A stretch of 64,000 bases of DNA from CBFIGX01 sp965662265 (GTDB lineage Bacteria; Bacteroidota; Bacteroidia; Flavobacteriales; UBA7430), in assembly GCA_965662265.1 (NCBI GenBank), contig CBFIGX010000003.1:62001-126000 (forward strand), read 5' to 3'. The translations under genes and the position numbers were made by a program. The notes under the pieces are model-generated. The model searched no databases, was not told the origin of the DNA, and was given only the letters and a program-made list of their open reading frames with translations. The stretch's first letter is position 1. Each line of letters begins with the position of its first letter. Positions 52,001-59,757 of the stretch are shown piece after piece.

Positions 52001-53480
52001 TCATGGTTCCGTTATGATAGGTTCCGCCTAACATTACTTCACCATCGGAAAACCCAGCTCCAAAGCCCCAGAAGTCTGTTCCAGAAATGCCGTACATCTT
52101 TTTATCGAAATTATCCCCCGCATTATTCGAGTAAAATACTCCTCCATCGCAGGCTACCCATAAGTCTTCGCCAAAGTAGCGCATATCGTGAATATCGGCA
52201 TGTATGTATTGATCTTTATCGGGATGAGACCATTTTGCCGGACAACTAAAGCTGAGCCCACCATCAGTAGAAATCCAATGTTGCACTCCTGCTACATGAA
52301 TAATATTGGCGTTTTCAGGATTTACTGCTAAGGCTAAGTCGTAGTAGTATTGCCCACCATCGTCAGTTCCCTCATCACTCCACCCCATCATATTGATATT
52401 TTCTAAAGAGGCAGGGCCTCCTTCTTGGTCGCCACAACATTGGAAGCTCCAAGTTTCTCCTTGGTCTTCACTGATGTATATACCGTATAATCCTGAGCCT
52501 CCATTTGCTGCCCCAGTAGCTAGAGCCACCACTTTATTAGGTGCAGCAGCACTTACCGCTATTTCTGTTCTTTTTTGCTCGTCTCCAGGGCCAGGATTGG
52601 GCCATCCTGTATTGTATTCGATAAAGGTAGAGCCATTATCTGTAGATTTGAAAAAGGAGGTGCTGCTGGTGTTTTCTCTTACAGCATAGAGAGTTTCATT
52701 GTTAGTAGGATGCACTTCCATTTCTAGCCATGTACCAGATTCTTGTATGTTAAAACTATTTCCTCCATTAGTAGAGTAATACAAACCCTGATTTGATGCC
52801 ACCCACAATTTGCCATTGTGAATCATGATTTCTTTAATACTTATATCAGCGTTAAATTCGTCAGCGCCTATATCGGTATGGCTAGCACCTCCGTTGGAAG
52901 ATTTGTATAAGGTTCCGCCACCACTAAAATATACGACATCTTCATCGTATGGGTCTATTTCCATAGCATATACATTGTTAATGGGCAGCTCTTTTGAAAT
53001 GCAATACCAATTTTCTCCTTTGTCGTCAGACCTCCAAAAACCTGCTGTTGCTGTACCAGCATATATTCTATTGCTGTTAGATAGTGATTGCTCTACACAA
53101 TAAATATGTGCAGCGCCAGGGGCATAAGACCTACTCGCAGCATCGATATCAAAATCAAAAGGGCCTCGAGCAATCCAAGAGTTGGAATTTCTGGATGTAC
53201 TTAATGAGGCTTCTATATATTCTCTTGTTGGTTTTGCTTTTTCTCTACTAAGCGTTCTTTTCCATCTTTTGTAGTACTGGGTATGTTTGTTTTTTACAAA
53301 TTCATGTTTATTATAATAAGCATCATAGGCTTTAGCAATAGCACCTGGATTAGGGTTTTCAGCATACATGAGCTGAATCCATAAAGGATTGTTATCTGTG
53401 CTTTTGGCATATCGAGTTTCTACTTGAGCTAAGCTTACTTGAACTATTGGAATAAAAAAGAAAAGAATTAGTTTTTTCAT
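49080..53480 (-). CDS. BNR/sortilin-like repeat protein with PKD domain and T9SS type A sorting domain
   Basis: 1466 residues with a signal peptide (MKKLILFFFIPIVQVSLAQ). Residues ~95-830 contain many BNR-type 'S.DgG.tw' repeats (GFWRSDDKGENWYCISKELP, IYISEDQGETWSF, IYRSTNAGNSWVDI), so a beta-propeller of the VPS10/sialidase-like group. A PKD domain (~840-925) and a jelly-roll (MAM-like) domain (~930-1090) follow. Then come the motif GCIDPSATNYN and two copies of a ~70-residue repeat ending in YLPEWSFNAIG and YLPAWNFNGIG (~1115-1270). A type A sorting domain closes the chain (GYHEFKIELNNLSSGSYFYR). No sialidase active site was seen. Surface binding or polymer recognition is likely. Confidence 0.85.
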   Translation of the reverse strand: MKKLILFFFIPIVQVSLAQVETRYAKSTDNNPLWIQLMYAENPNPGAIAKAYDAYYNKHEFVKNKHTQYYKRWKRTLSREKAKPTREYIEASLSTSRNSNSWIARGPFDFDIDAASRSYAPGAAHIYCVEQSLSNSNRIYAGTATAGFWRSDDKGENWYCISKELPINNVYAMEIDPYDEDVVYFSGGGTLYKSSNGGASHTDIGADEFNADISIKEIMIHNGKLWVASNQGLYYSTNGGNSFNIQESGTWLEMEVHPTNNETLYAVRENTSSTSFFKSTDNGSTFIEYNTGWPNPGPGDEQKRTEIAVSAAAPNKVVALATGAANGGSGLYGIYISEDQGETWSFQCCGDQEGGPASLENINMMGWSDEGTDDGGQYYYDLALAVNPENANIIHVAGVQHWISTDGGLSFSCPAKWSHPDKDQYIHADIHDMRYFGEDLWVACDGGVFYSNNAGDNFDKKMYGISGTDFWGFGAGFSDGEVMLGGTYHNGTMIKDHEVYEGGWLCAEGGDNYRGFVNFADNRKVYTDNGGRLLPGDRTESLGSFTMDKNPNASYIVGESSNLEFDPRSPNILYIGNGTQLYKSTDGGTSTNSLYDFGEKVTSVEVAWSNPNYIYVCTYAGWWDTKKIYRSTNAGNSWVDITPSSNTINGQIWIPYDITVSSEDENHIWMVRTSMYGNPSDGQGHDVFKSINGGSSWTNLSTASISNENITNIEYHRGSNGGVYIGTRQAVYYRNNNMTDWELFNNNLPLQTFSTQLIPYYKEGKLKNGTNQGVWEVNFYEEFGPSAQIAADNFDINCTNNIVQFYNHSAMRTDGASYNWQFEGGIPATSDEENPLVYYENPGQYDVTLTVADINGSDSQTLSSFINFEDESISELSLMQQNFEEENFPPENWTLPPAGFSWQTYQFTSGANCDSSSAAYVNNYYISQAGGEADLLSPKYNLAPLDNATLQFDYAYARYGNGYSDGLKVEISTDCGTNWTTLWEAYGLDLATAADQSNWWEPSCEDWGQLYISLSEYANQVVNIRFVAINGYGNSLFIDNINFVNNDGTLPVINPILGCIDPSATNYNPQANINDESCSYISYATQNINLEEGWNIFSTYIIPEDPSLETVLSEINDHIVIVKDFEGSAYLPEWSFNAIGNVSNVQGYQVKLNQAMVLSVDGEVVAPENLSIPINQGWNIISYIRQESANASLVLEEISDEIIIVKDYLGNAYLPAWNFNGIGNMIAGRGYQIKAENAIYLNYISNDADYRMEESLWTDTNSQVLDFNKNTGSNMHIVIPVTSWSMEVGPDDEIHIYDAENSLVGAAKITLPTTVVCVWGNDLTTLEKDGLFVHETWTAKHWSTAANRWQEIEIIHEGEQIFTQNNVLVAQQIANSKSTGTCQLFGAVPNPANKESIIRLYLNKRMDYSLELFDVIGKRIKTISSGNADVGYHEFKIELNNLSSGSYFYRLKAEHEIYTKRLEVIK

Positions 53481-53547
53481 AATACTTAGTTTAGTGGCAG
53501 GAAATCTTTGCTAAGATAAACTATTTGTTCAATGATTTTTCACAAAA

Positions 53548-53574
53548 AAAAAGGCAGCCACTGGCTGCCTTTTT
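53548..53574 (-). terminator. Intrinsic terminator after aspS
   Basis: AAAAAGGCAGCC pairs with GGCTGCCTTTTT (12 bp) across a 3-base loop, with a T-run on the minus strand. It lies 15 bases after the aspS stop. Confidence 0.9.
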
Positions 53575-53589
53575 GAATTAGAATTCTTT

Positions 53590-55335
53590 TTAAACTTTAA
53601 GTTTTAAGTTTAACTCGTTTAATTGATCTTGATCTATGTTTGCCGGGGCATCGATCATTACATCTCTCCCTGAATTATTTTTTGGAAATGCGATAAAGTC
53701 TCGAATAGACTCTGCTCCACCCATAAGAGCACAAAGTCGGTCTAGGCCAAATGCCAATCCACCGTGAGGGGGCGCACCATATTCAAATGCATTCATTAAG
53801 AAGCCAAATTGTTCTTGTGCCTCTTCGTCGCTAAACCCAAGATGTTGGAACATTAATTTTTGCAGATCTCTATCGTGAATACGAATCGATCCACCACCTA
53901 TTTCAGAACCATTCAGAACCATATCATATGCATTAGCTTTTACTTCTCCAGGAGCAGTATCTAGCTTGTTAATGTCTTCCGGTTTTGGTGATGTAAATGG
54001 ATGGTGCATAGCATGGTAACGAGAGGTTTCTTCGTCCCACTCAAGTAAAGGGAAGTCGATAACCCAAAGTGGTGCAAATACTTTTGGATCTCTCAGTCCA
54101 AGTTGTTCACCCATTTGTAATCTTAACTCGCTCATTTGTTTCCTGCAAGCAATCTTGCTTCCGCTAAGTACCAATATTAAATCACCTGTTTTTGCTTCAG
54201 TAGTTGCCGCCCACTCTGCAAGGTCTTCTTGGCTAAAGAATTTGTCTACGGATGATTTGTAGGTCCCATCTTCATTACATTTGACGTAGATCATGCCTTT
54301 GGCCCCTATTTGAGGACGTTTTACCCAATCGGTAAGTTTGTCTAATTGTTTGCGTGTGAATCCAGCACAACCTTTGGCATTAATGGCAAGGATTAATTCG
54401 GCATCATCAAAAACTTTGAAGCCTTTGTTTTGCCCCAAAGAAGTAATATTTTTCAGCTTCATATCGAAACGAATGTCTGGTTTGTCGTTTCCATAATCTC
54501 GCATAGCTTCATCAAATGTCATTCGAGGAAATTTGTCTACACTCACGTTAATTACTGTTTTTAACAAGTGTCGAGTAAGGTTCTCGAATGTGTTAAGGAT
54601 GTCTTCTTGTTCTACAAAAGACATTTCGCAGTCTATTTGTGTAAACTCCGGCTGCCTGTCTGCCCTCAAGTCTTCATCTCTAAAGCACTTTACAATTTGA
54701 AAGTACTTGTCGAAGCCAGAAACCATGAGCAATTGCTTAAATGTTTGAGGTGACTGAGGAAGTGCATAAAACTGCCCTTGATTCATTCTACTCGGCACAA
54801 CAAAATCTCTAGCTCCTTCAGGAGTTGATTTAATTAATACAGGTGTTTCAACCTCAATAAAGTCTTGATCTGCTAGATATTTTCTTGTTTCTATTGCCAC
54901 CTTCGATCGAAGAATCATATTCTCGCGAATCGGGTTACGGCGTAGGTCTAAGTATCTATATTTCATACGTAGGTCATCTCCGCCGTCTGTTTCATTTTCT
55001 ATGGTAAAAGGTGGTGTTTTTGAAGCATTTAATATATTCAAATTAGATACTTCAATTTCTATTTCTCCTGTGGGGATATTTTTGTTTTTAGAGCTGCGCT
55101 CTATTACTACTCCACTTACTTGAACAACAAATTCTCTTCCTAGTTTTCGAGCTTCTATGCAAAGTTGTTCGTTGGCATCTAGGTTAAAAACCAATTGAGT
55201 AATACCATAACGATCTCTCAGGTCTACAAAGGTCATTCCTCCTAGATCTCGCGATTTTTGAACCCATCCACTTAGGGTTATCTTATCTCCTAAATTACTA
55301 ATGTTTAGCTCTCCGCAAGTATGTGATCGTAACAT
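53590..55335 (-). CDS. aspS: Aspartyl-tRNA synthetase
   Basis: 581 residues, the bacterial AspRS size. N-terminal OB-fold (SGWVQKSRDLGGMTFVDLRD), catalytic core with motif 2 CFRDEDLRADRQPEFTQID, the bacterial GAD insertion (~290-410) and motif 3 GLAFGLDRLCALMGG. Charges tRNA-Asp, and possibly tRNA-Asn, though an AsnRS is also present in this window. It has a -7 box 20 bases upstream and is monocistronic. Confidence 0.96.
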   Translation of the reverse strand: MLRSHTCGELNISNLGDKITLSGWVQKSRDLGGMTFVDLRDRYGITQLVFNLDANEQLCIEARKLGREFVVQVSGVVIERSSKNKNIPTGEIEIEVSNLNILNASKTPPFTIENETDGGDDLRMKYRYLDLRRNPIRENMILRSKVAIETRKYLADQDFIEVETPVLIKSTPEGARDFVVPSRMNQGQFYALPQSPQTFKQLLMVSGFDKYFQIVKCFRDEDLRADRQPEFTQIDCEMSFVEQEDILNTFENLTRHLLKTVINVSVDKFPRMTFDEAMRDYGNDKPDIRFDMKLKNITSLGQNKGFKVFDDAELILAINAKGCAGFTRKQLDKLTDWVKRPQIGAKGMIYVKCNEDGTYKSSVDKFFSQEDLAEWAATTEAKTGDLILVLSGSKIACRKQMSELRLQMGEQLGLRDPKVFAPLWVIDFPLLEWDEETSRYHAMHHPFTSPKPEDINKLDTAPGEVKANAYDMVLNGSEIGGGSIRIHDRDLQKLMFQHLGFSDEEAQEQFGFLMNAFEYGAPPHGGLAFGLDRLCALMGGAESIRDFIAFPKNNSGRDVMIDAPANIDQDQLNELNLKLKV

Positions 55336-55354
55336 ATGTTCTGATTTTGAAGTG

Positions 55355-55362
55355 CAAAAGTA
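55355..55362 (-). promoter_or_regulatory. -7 promoter box (TACTTTTG) for aspS
   Basis: TACTTTTG on the minus strand matches TAnnTTTG, 19 bases before the ATG at 55335. Confidence 0.5.
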
Positions 55363-55454
55363 GTGAATTGTTGTTAGTATTTCGTAGCCTAAAAGCAGGA
55401 TAGTTCTTTAAAGAATCTACGATTTTCAATAAATGAATAAATAATGATGATTTG

Positions 55455-55811
55455 TTAGCCTCTAAAGGCATCTTCAATATGATATACTTTGCTTTCTTTT
55501 TCGTTTTTTATAATAGAAATGATATCAAATCGAACCTCGTAATATAAATCTTTTTCTTCAAGATAAATTTCTGCAGCCTCGACCAACATGAGTTCTTTTT
55601 TATTGTTTACTGATTCATCTGGAAAACCGTATTTATCAGAAGATCGAGTTTTAACCTCTGTAAAAATAATGAGGTTATTGTGCCAAGAAATAATGTCTAT
55701 CTCATATTTAAGATAGCGCCAATTTCTTTCGAGAATTTTGTGCTGTTTATTTTGTAGATAAGCTATGGCAATAGTTTCACCTTGTGTCCCTAGTTTGTTG
55801 TGTTCTGCCAT
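55455..55811 (-). CDS. YraN family protein (UPF0102)
   Basis: 118 residues from the ATG at 55811 (MAEHNKLGTQGETIAIAYLQ), the family size and usual start. A longer frame to 55901 overlaps the LD-carboxypeptidase gene and is rejected. The restriction-endonuclease-like core is visible: GxxGE at the N-terminus, the ERNWRYLKYEIDIIS segment with an Asp, and FTEVKTRSSDKYGFP with the E-x-K pair. Function in vivo is unknown; some homologues bind or cut branched DNA. It follows the LD-carboxypeptidase gene by 31 bp on the same strand. Confidence 0.85.
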   Translation of the reverse strand: MAEHNKLGTQGETIAIAYLQNKQHKILERNWRYLKYEIDIISWHNNLIIFTEVKTRSSDKYGFPDESVNNKKELMLVEAAEIYLEEKDLYYEVRFDIISIIKNEKESKVYHIEDAFRG

Positions 55812-55842
55812 AAGTAAATGCTTTTTATTTTCTGTTGTGAAG

Positions 55843-56748
55843 TTATTTTCTATTAAAGAATACTTTTTCATCTGTGACACATAAAGAGTAATTAGCTCCA
55901 AATACTAAGGGCTGGTTGTTGTCGATATGCCCTGCTGGGAAATCAAATGCAACCGGAAAATCGTATTTGGAAACCATATCCAGAATTATTTGCTCGGCAC
56001 TTTTGCCATAAGGTACACTATTGTCGTTCATATCAGACATGCCACCTACTATGAGTCCAGACAGATTTTTTAACATTCCAGCCCTATCTAAACCCTGCAT
56101 CATTCTATCTAAATGGTAGAGGTACTCATCTAAATCTTCAATGAACAATAGTTTGCCTTGGGTATTCATTTGACTTTTTGAGCCAAGTAAAGAGTACAGT
56201 ATAGAAAGGTTGCCGCCTACAAGTTCTCCTGATGCCTGACCCATTTTATTCAATGGGTGTAGGTTGCATTCATATTGAATTTCATAGCCGAATAAAATTT
56301 TTCTCAGACTACTTAAACTACTTTGGCTATTGTTAGGAAAGGTGATGGGCATAGGTGCATGAAGTGAGGCAATTCTCAAATTTTCATGTATGTGCGAATG
56401 AAATACTGTTATATCGCTGAAGCCGACCAACCATTTTGGTTTTTTTTTAAATGCCGACCAGTCGATCAAGTCTACAATTTGTATAGACCCGTAACCACCT
56501 CTAACAAAGAATACCGCTTTTATGGTGGGATTATCTAATGCAGATTGTAAATCTTTTTTACGGTCATCAACAGTGCCGGCAAATTGATGATTTTTCTTAT
56601 GAAGGTGTGCTCCAAAACAGATTTGCAGACCCCATTTGTCTATCGTTTTAACTGCATATTGGAGTTCAGAAACATCTACCTTTCGGGCAGATGAAATGAG
56701 AGCTACTTTGTCTCCCTCGGTAAGTATCGGAATTTGATTTGTTTTCAA
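55843..56748 (-). CDS. LD-carboxypeptidase (S66 family)
   Basis: 301 residues from a TTG start (no ATG is nearby; homologues begin MKT...GDKVALIS at this distance). It is a cytosolic serine carboxypeptidase of the LdcA type that removes the terminal D-Ala from muramoyl tetrapeptides in peptidoglycan recycling. Motifs: GDKVALISSARKV, VFFVRGGYGSIQIVDLIDWS and KWLVGFSDITVFH with the catalytic serine. The downstream Glu and His segments are GNLSILYSLLGS and FPAGHIDNNQP. It is divergent from metG. Confidence 0.9.
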   Translation of the reverse strand: MKTNQIPILTEGDKVALISSARKVDVSELQYAVKTIDKWGLQICFGAHLHKKNHQFAGTVDDRKKDLQSALDNPTIKAVFFVRGGYGSIQIVDLIDWSAFKKKPKWLVGFSDITVFHSHIHENLRIASLHAPMPITFPNNSQSSLSSLRKILFGYEIQYECNLHPLNKMGQASGELVGGNLSILYSLLGSKSQMNTQGKLLFIEDLDEYLYHLDRMMQGLDRAGMLKNLSGLIVGGMSDMNDNSVPYGKSAEQIILDMVSKYDFPVAFDFPAGHIDNNQPLVFGANYSLCVTDEKVFFNRK

Positions 56749-56814
56749 GACCTTTTTTTTGATGCTTTAAATATAGACTTTTGGCTGTAAGTATTATAGT
56801 ACATTAGTATCTCT

Positions 56815-56822
56815 TATATTTG
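56815..56822 (+). promoter_or_regulatory. -7 promoter box (TATATTTG) for metG
   Basis: TATATTTG matches TAnnTTTG, 21 bases before the ATG at 56844. It overlaps an in-frame upstream TTG at 56820, which is therefore excluded as a start. Confidence 0.55.
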
Positions 56823-56843
56823 CACCTTATAAAAATAGAAACA

Positions 56844-58883
56844 ATGTCTGAAGAAGCAAAAAGATATACTATTACGGCAGCATTACCTTACACTAATGGA
56901 CCTATTCATATAGGGCACCTAGCAGGTGTTTATATTCCTAGTGATATCTATGCACGGTTCTTACGATCAAACCGTAAAGATGTTGTTTTCGTTTGCGGTT
57001 CTGATGAGCACGGAGTGCCTATCACCATTTCCGCAAAAAAAGAAGGAGTAGGACCACAACAAATTGTAGATAAGTATCACAAAATTATTGGCGACTCTTT
57101 CAAAGATTTAGGGATAAGCTTCGATATCTATCATAGGACTTCAGACGCAGTACATCATCAAACTGCATCAGAATTTTTTGAGCATCTTCATCAAAAAGGT
57201 GTATTTATAGAAAAAGTAAGTCAGCAGTATTTCGACGAGAAAGAGAATGAGTTTTTAGCAGATAGGTACATTACAGGAACCTGTCCTCATTGTAAAAACG
57301 ATGGAGCTTATGGCGATCAGTGTGAGAAATGTGGGACTTCATTAAGCGCTACAGACCTCATTAATCCAAAGTCTGCCCTAAGTGGCAATAAACCGATAAT
57401 GAAAGAAACCAAACACTGGTTTTTGCCTTTGGAAAAATACGAAAGCTGGTTAAAAGAATGGATTCTCGATGGACACAAGCTCGATTGGAAGTCTAATGTT
57501 TACGGACAATGTAAATCATGGCTAGATCAAGGCTTGCAACCTAGGGCGGTAACACGAGACTTGGATTGGGGGATACCCGTTCCAGTAGAAGGAGGAGATG
57601 GGAAAGTTTTGTACGTATGGTTTGATGCGCCCATAGGATATATTTCTGCCACCAAGCAGTGGGCTAACGAGTCTGGTAAAGACTGGCAACCTTATTGGAA
57701 AGAGAAAAACACTAAACTGGTCCATTTTATTGGAAAAGACAACATCGTATTCCACTGTATCATATTCCCAAGTATGCTAAAAGCACATGGAGATTTTATA
57801 TTGCCAGAAAACGTGCCAGCCAATGAGTTTTTAAACTTAGAGGGAGATAAAATTTCTACTTCTAGAAATTGGGCCGTTTGGGCACACGAATATTTAGAAG
57901 ATTTCCCCGGGAAACAAGATGTAATGCGTTATGTGCTTTGTGCCACAGCACCCGAAACTAAAGATAATGATTTTACTTGGAAGGATTTTCAAACGAGAAA
58001 TAATTCCGAGCTAGTAGGGATATACGGAAACTTTATCAACAGAGTTGTCGTACTTACCAACAAGTATTATGGTGGAGTGGTTCCTGCAAGAGCAGAGCTT
58101 AGCGATTACGACAAGGAGATATTGTTAGAACTAGAAGCCATTCCTAATAAAATTTCTAAATCTATTGAAGCGTACAGATTTAGAGAGGCTTTATCAGAGA
58201 TGATGAATTTAGCGCGGTTAGGAAATAAATATTTAGCAGATGAAGAGCCATGGAAGTTGGTTAAAACTGATGAGTTACGGACAAAGACCATAATGAATAT
58301 TGCACTTCAGCTTGCAGCTAATTTGAGCATTTTATCAGAGCCATTTATTCCATCTACAGCCTCTAAGCTGGCCCATATGCTAGGAATTCGGCAGTTAAAT
58401 TGGGAGCTTGCCGGTTCAGATAAATTACTTGATGAAGGACATAAGGTAGAGCAAGCATCTTTACTGTTTAGTAAAATTGATGATGAAGAAATAGATAGAC
58501 AACTAGCCAAACTTGAGGCAGTGAAGTTAGCAAATGAAGAGCCAATTGCTCAAAAAGAGAATGTTAGCTTTGAAGATTTTACTTCTATGGATATTAGAGT
58601 AGGAACAATTACTGGCGCAGAGAAAGTAAAGAAAACTAAGAAACTTCTTAAGTTGACCGTAGATACTGGTATAGATATAAGAACCGTAGTTTCTGGTATT
58701 GCCGAATATTATACAGCAGAACAGATTATTGGTAAGCAGGTGTCTATTTTAGTGAACTTAGCACCTAGAAAAATTAAAGGCATAGAATCGCAAGGGATGG
58801 TTCTTATGGCAGAAGATAAGGATGGAACACTCACCTTTGTTCAGCCTTCAAGATCAACTTCAGATGGGTCGGTTATAGCTTAA
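56844..58883 (+). CDS. metG: Methionyl-tRNA synthetase with C-terminal tRNA-binding domain
   Basis: 679 residues from the ATG at 56844 (MSEEAKRYTITAALPYTNGP). Class I motifs: HIGHLAG at the N-terminus and KISTSRNW in place of KMSKS, the latter usual for this branch. The zinc knuckle has CPHCKNDGAYGDQCEKCG. Anticodon-binding helices span ~410-540. A C-terminal OB-fold of the Trbp111/EMAPII type covers ~570-679 (DFTSMDIRVGTITGAEKVKK, SQGMVLMAED). A terminator follows the stop codon. Confidence 0.95.
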   Translation: MSEEAKRYTITAALPYTNGPIHIGHLAGVYIPSDIYARFLRSNRKDVVFVCGSDEHGVPITISAKKEGVGPQQIVDKYHKIIGDSFKDLGISFDIYHRTSDAVHHQTASEFFEHLHQKGVFIEKVSQQYFDEKENEFLADRYITGTCPHCKNDGAYGDQCEKCGTSLSATDLINPKSALSGNKPIMKETKHWFLPLEKYESWLKEWILDGHKLDWKSNVYGQCKSWLDQGLQPRAVTRDLDWGIPVPVEGGDGKVLYVWFDAPIGYISATKQWANESGKDWQPYWKEKNTKLVHFIGKDNIVFHCIIFPSMLKAHGDFILPENVPANEFLNLEGDKISTSRNWAVWAHEYLEDFPGKQDVMRYVLCATAPETKDNDFTWKDFQTRNNSELVGIYGNFINRVVVLTNKYYGGVVPARAELSDYDKEILLELEAIPNKISKSIEAYRFREALSEMMNLARLGNKYLADEEPWKLVKTDELRTKTIMNIALQLAANLSILSEPFIPSTASKLAHMLGIRQLNWELAGSDKLLDEGHKVEQASLLFSKIDDEEIDRQLAKLEAVKLANEEPIAQKENVSFEDFTSMDIRVGTITGAEKVKKTKKLLKLTVDTGIDIRTVVSGIAEYYTAEQIIGKQVSILVNLAPRKIKGIESQGMVLMAEDKDGTLTFVQPSRSTSDGSVIA

Positions 58884-58896
58884 TAGAATAGGAGCT

Positions 58897-58922
58897 ATTA
58901 ATCGCAAAACGATTAATTTTTT
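58897..58922 (+). terminator. Intrinsic terminator after metG
   Basis: ATTAATCG pairs with CGATTAAT (8 bp) across a 5-base loop, followed by a T-run. Confidence 0.75.
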
Positions 58923-58984
58923 AAATAGCATATCAGGATTTTGTAAGGAGGGTTTTATGCAGTAATTTTTTGCTTAAAATGCAT

Positions 58985-58992
58985 TACATTTG
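58985..58992 (+). promoter_or_regulatory. -7 promoter box (TACATTTG) for the GT2-pyrC genes
   Basis: TACATTTG matches TAnnTTTG, 18 bases before the ATG at 59011. The spacing to an upstream TTTG (12 bases) is too short for a normal -33. Confidence 0.5.
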
Positions 58993-59010
58993 TTTCTCAA
59001 TATCATGTAA

Positions 59011-59748
59011 ATGTCAGATTCACTCATCATAATTCCAACGTATAACGAGAAAGAAAATGTGGAGCGCATGCTTCGCAAAGTGTTCTCCTTGTCAAAGGAG
59101 TATCACGTACTTATTGTTGACGATGGTTCTCCAGATGGAACATCAGCTATTGTAAAGAGTTTGCAAAGTGAGTTTCATGGAAAGTTATTTATAGAAGAAC
59201 GGACAGGCAAGCTTGGTCTAGGGACTGCCTATATTCACGGTTTTCGTTGGGGCCTCGAAAGAGATTATGGTTATTTTATAGAAATGGACTGTGATTTTTC
59301 TCACAACCCAGAAGACCTTATTCGATTATACAACGCTTGCGCTCAAGAAGACAATGATTTGGCTATTGGTTCTAGATATGTAGGCGGATTGGTAAATGTA
59401 ATTAACTGGCCCATCGGTAGGGTGATGATGTCTTATTTTGCTTCTAGATACGTCAAATTAATTACAGGATTACCTATAGATGATACTACGGCAGGCTTCA
59501 AATGCTATAAGCGAGAAGTAATCGAGAATGTGCTTCGGTCACAAGTTACTTTTGTAGGCTACGCCTTCCAAATAGAAATGAAGTTCAAATCATGGAAGTT
59601 TGGCTATAAAATTAAAGAAGTTCCTGTTATCTTTACGGATAGAACTGAGGGTGAATCAAAGATGAGTACCTCGATTTTTTATGAAGCCTTTTTTGGGGTT
59701 ATTCAGATGAAAATCAAATCTTTCTTCAAACGATACAAACAAGAATAG
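59011..59748 (+). CDS. Polyprenol monophosphomannose synthase (GT2, DPM1-like)
   Basis: 245 residues. GT2 fold with LIIIPTYNEKENVERMLRKV, VDDGSPDGTSAIVKSL, GLGTAYIHGFRWG and the DxD-type EMDCDFSHNPEDL. The C-terminal half keeps GSRYVGG and DDTTAGFKCYKREV. It lacks the two C-terminal membrane helices of longer GT2 enzymes, so it resembles the soluble DPM1/Ppm1 group that makes polyprenyl-phosphate mannose (or glucose) for glycan building. pyrC follows 9 bp downstream. Confidence 0.88.
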   Translation: MSDSLIIIPTYNEKENVERMLRKVFSLSKEYHVLIVDDGSPDGTSAIVKSLQSEFHGKLFIEERTGKLGLGTAYIHGFRWGLERDYGYFIEMDCDFSHNPEDLIRLYNACAQEDNDLAIGSRYVGGLVNVINWPIGRVMMSYFASRYVKLITGLPIDDTTAGFKCYKREVIENVLRSQVTFVGYAFQIEMKFKSWKFGYKIKEVPVIFTDRTEGESKMSTSIFYEAFFGVIQMKIKSFFKRYKQE

Positions 59749-59757
59749 TTTCCAAGC

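Noticed and set aside
55812..55901. Longer start for the yraN gene
   Set aside because: It overlaps the LD-carboxypeptidase coding sequence and makes the protein longer than the family norm.
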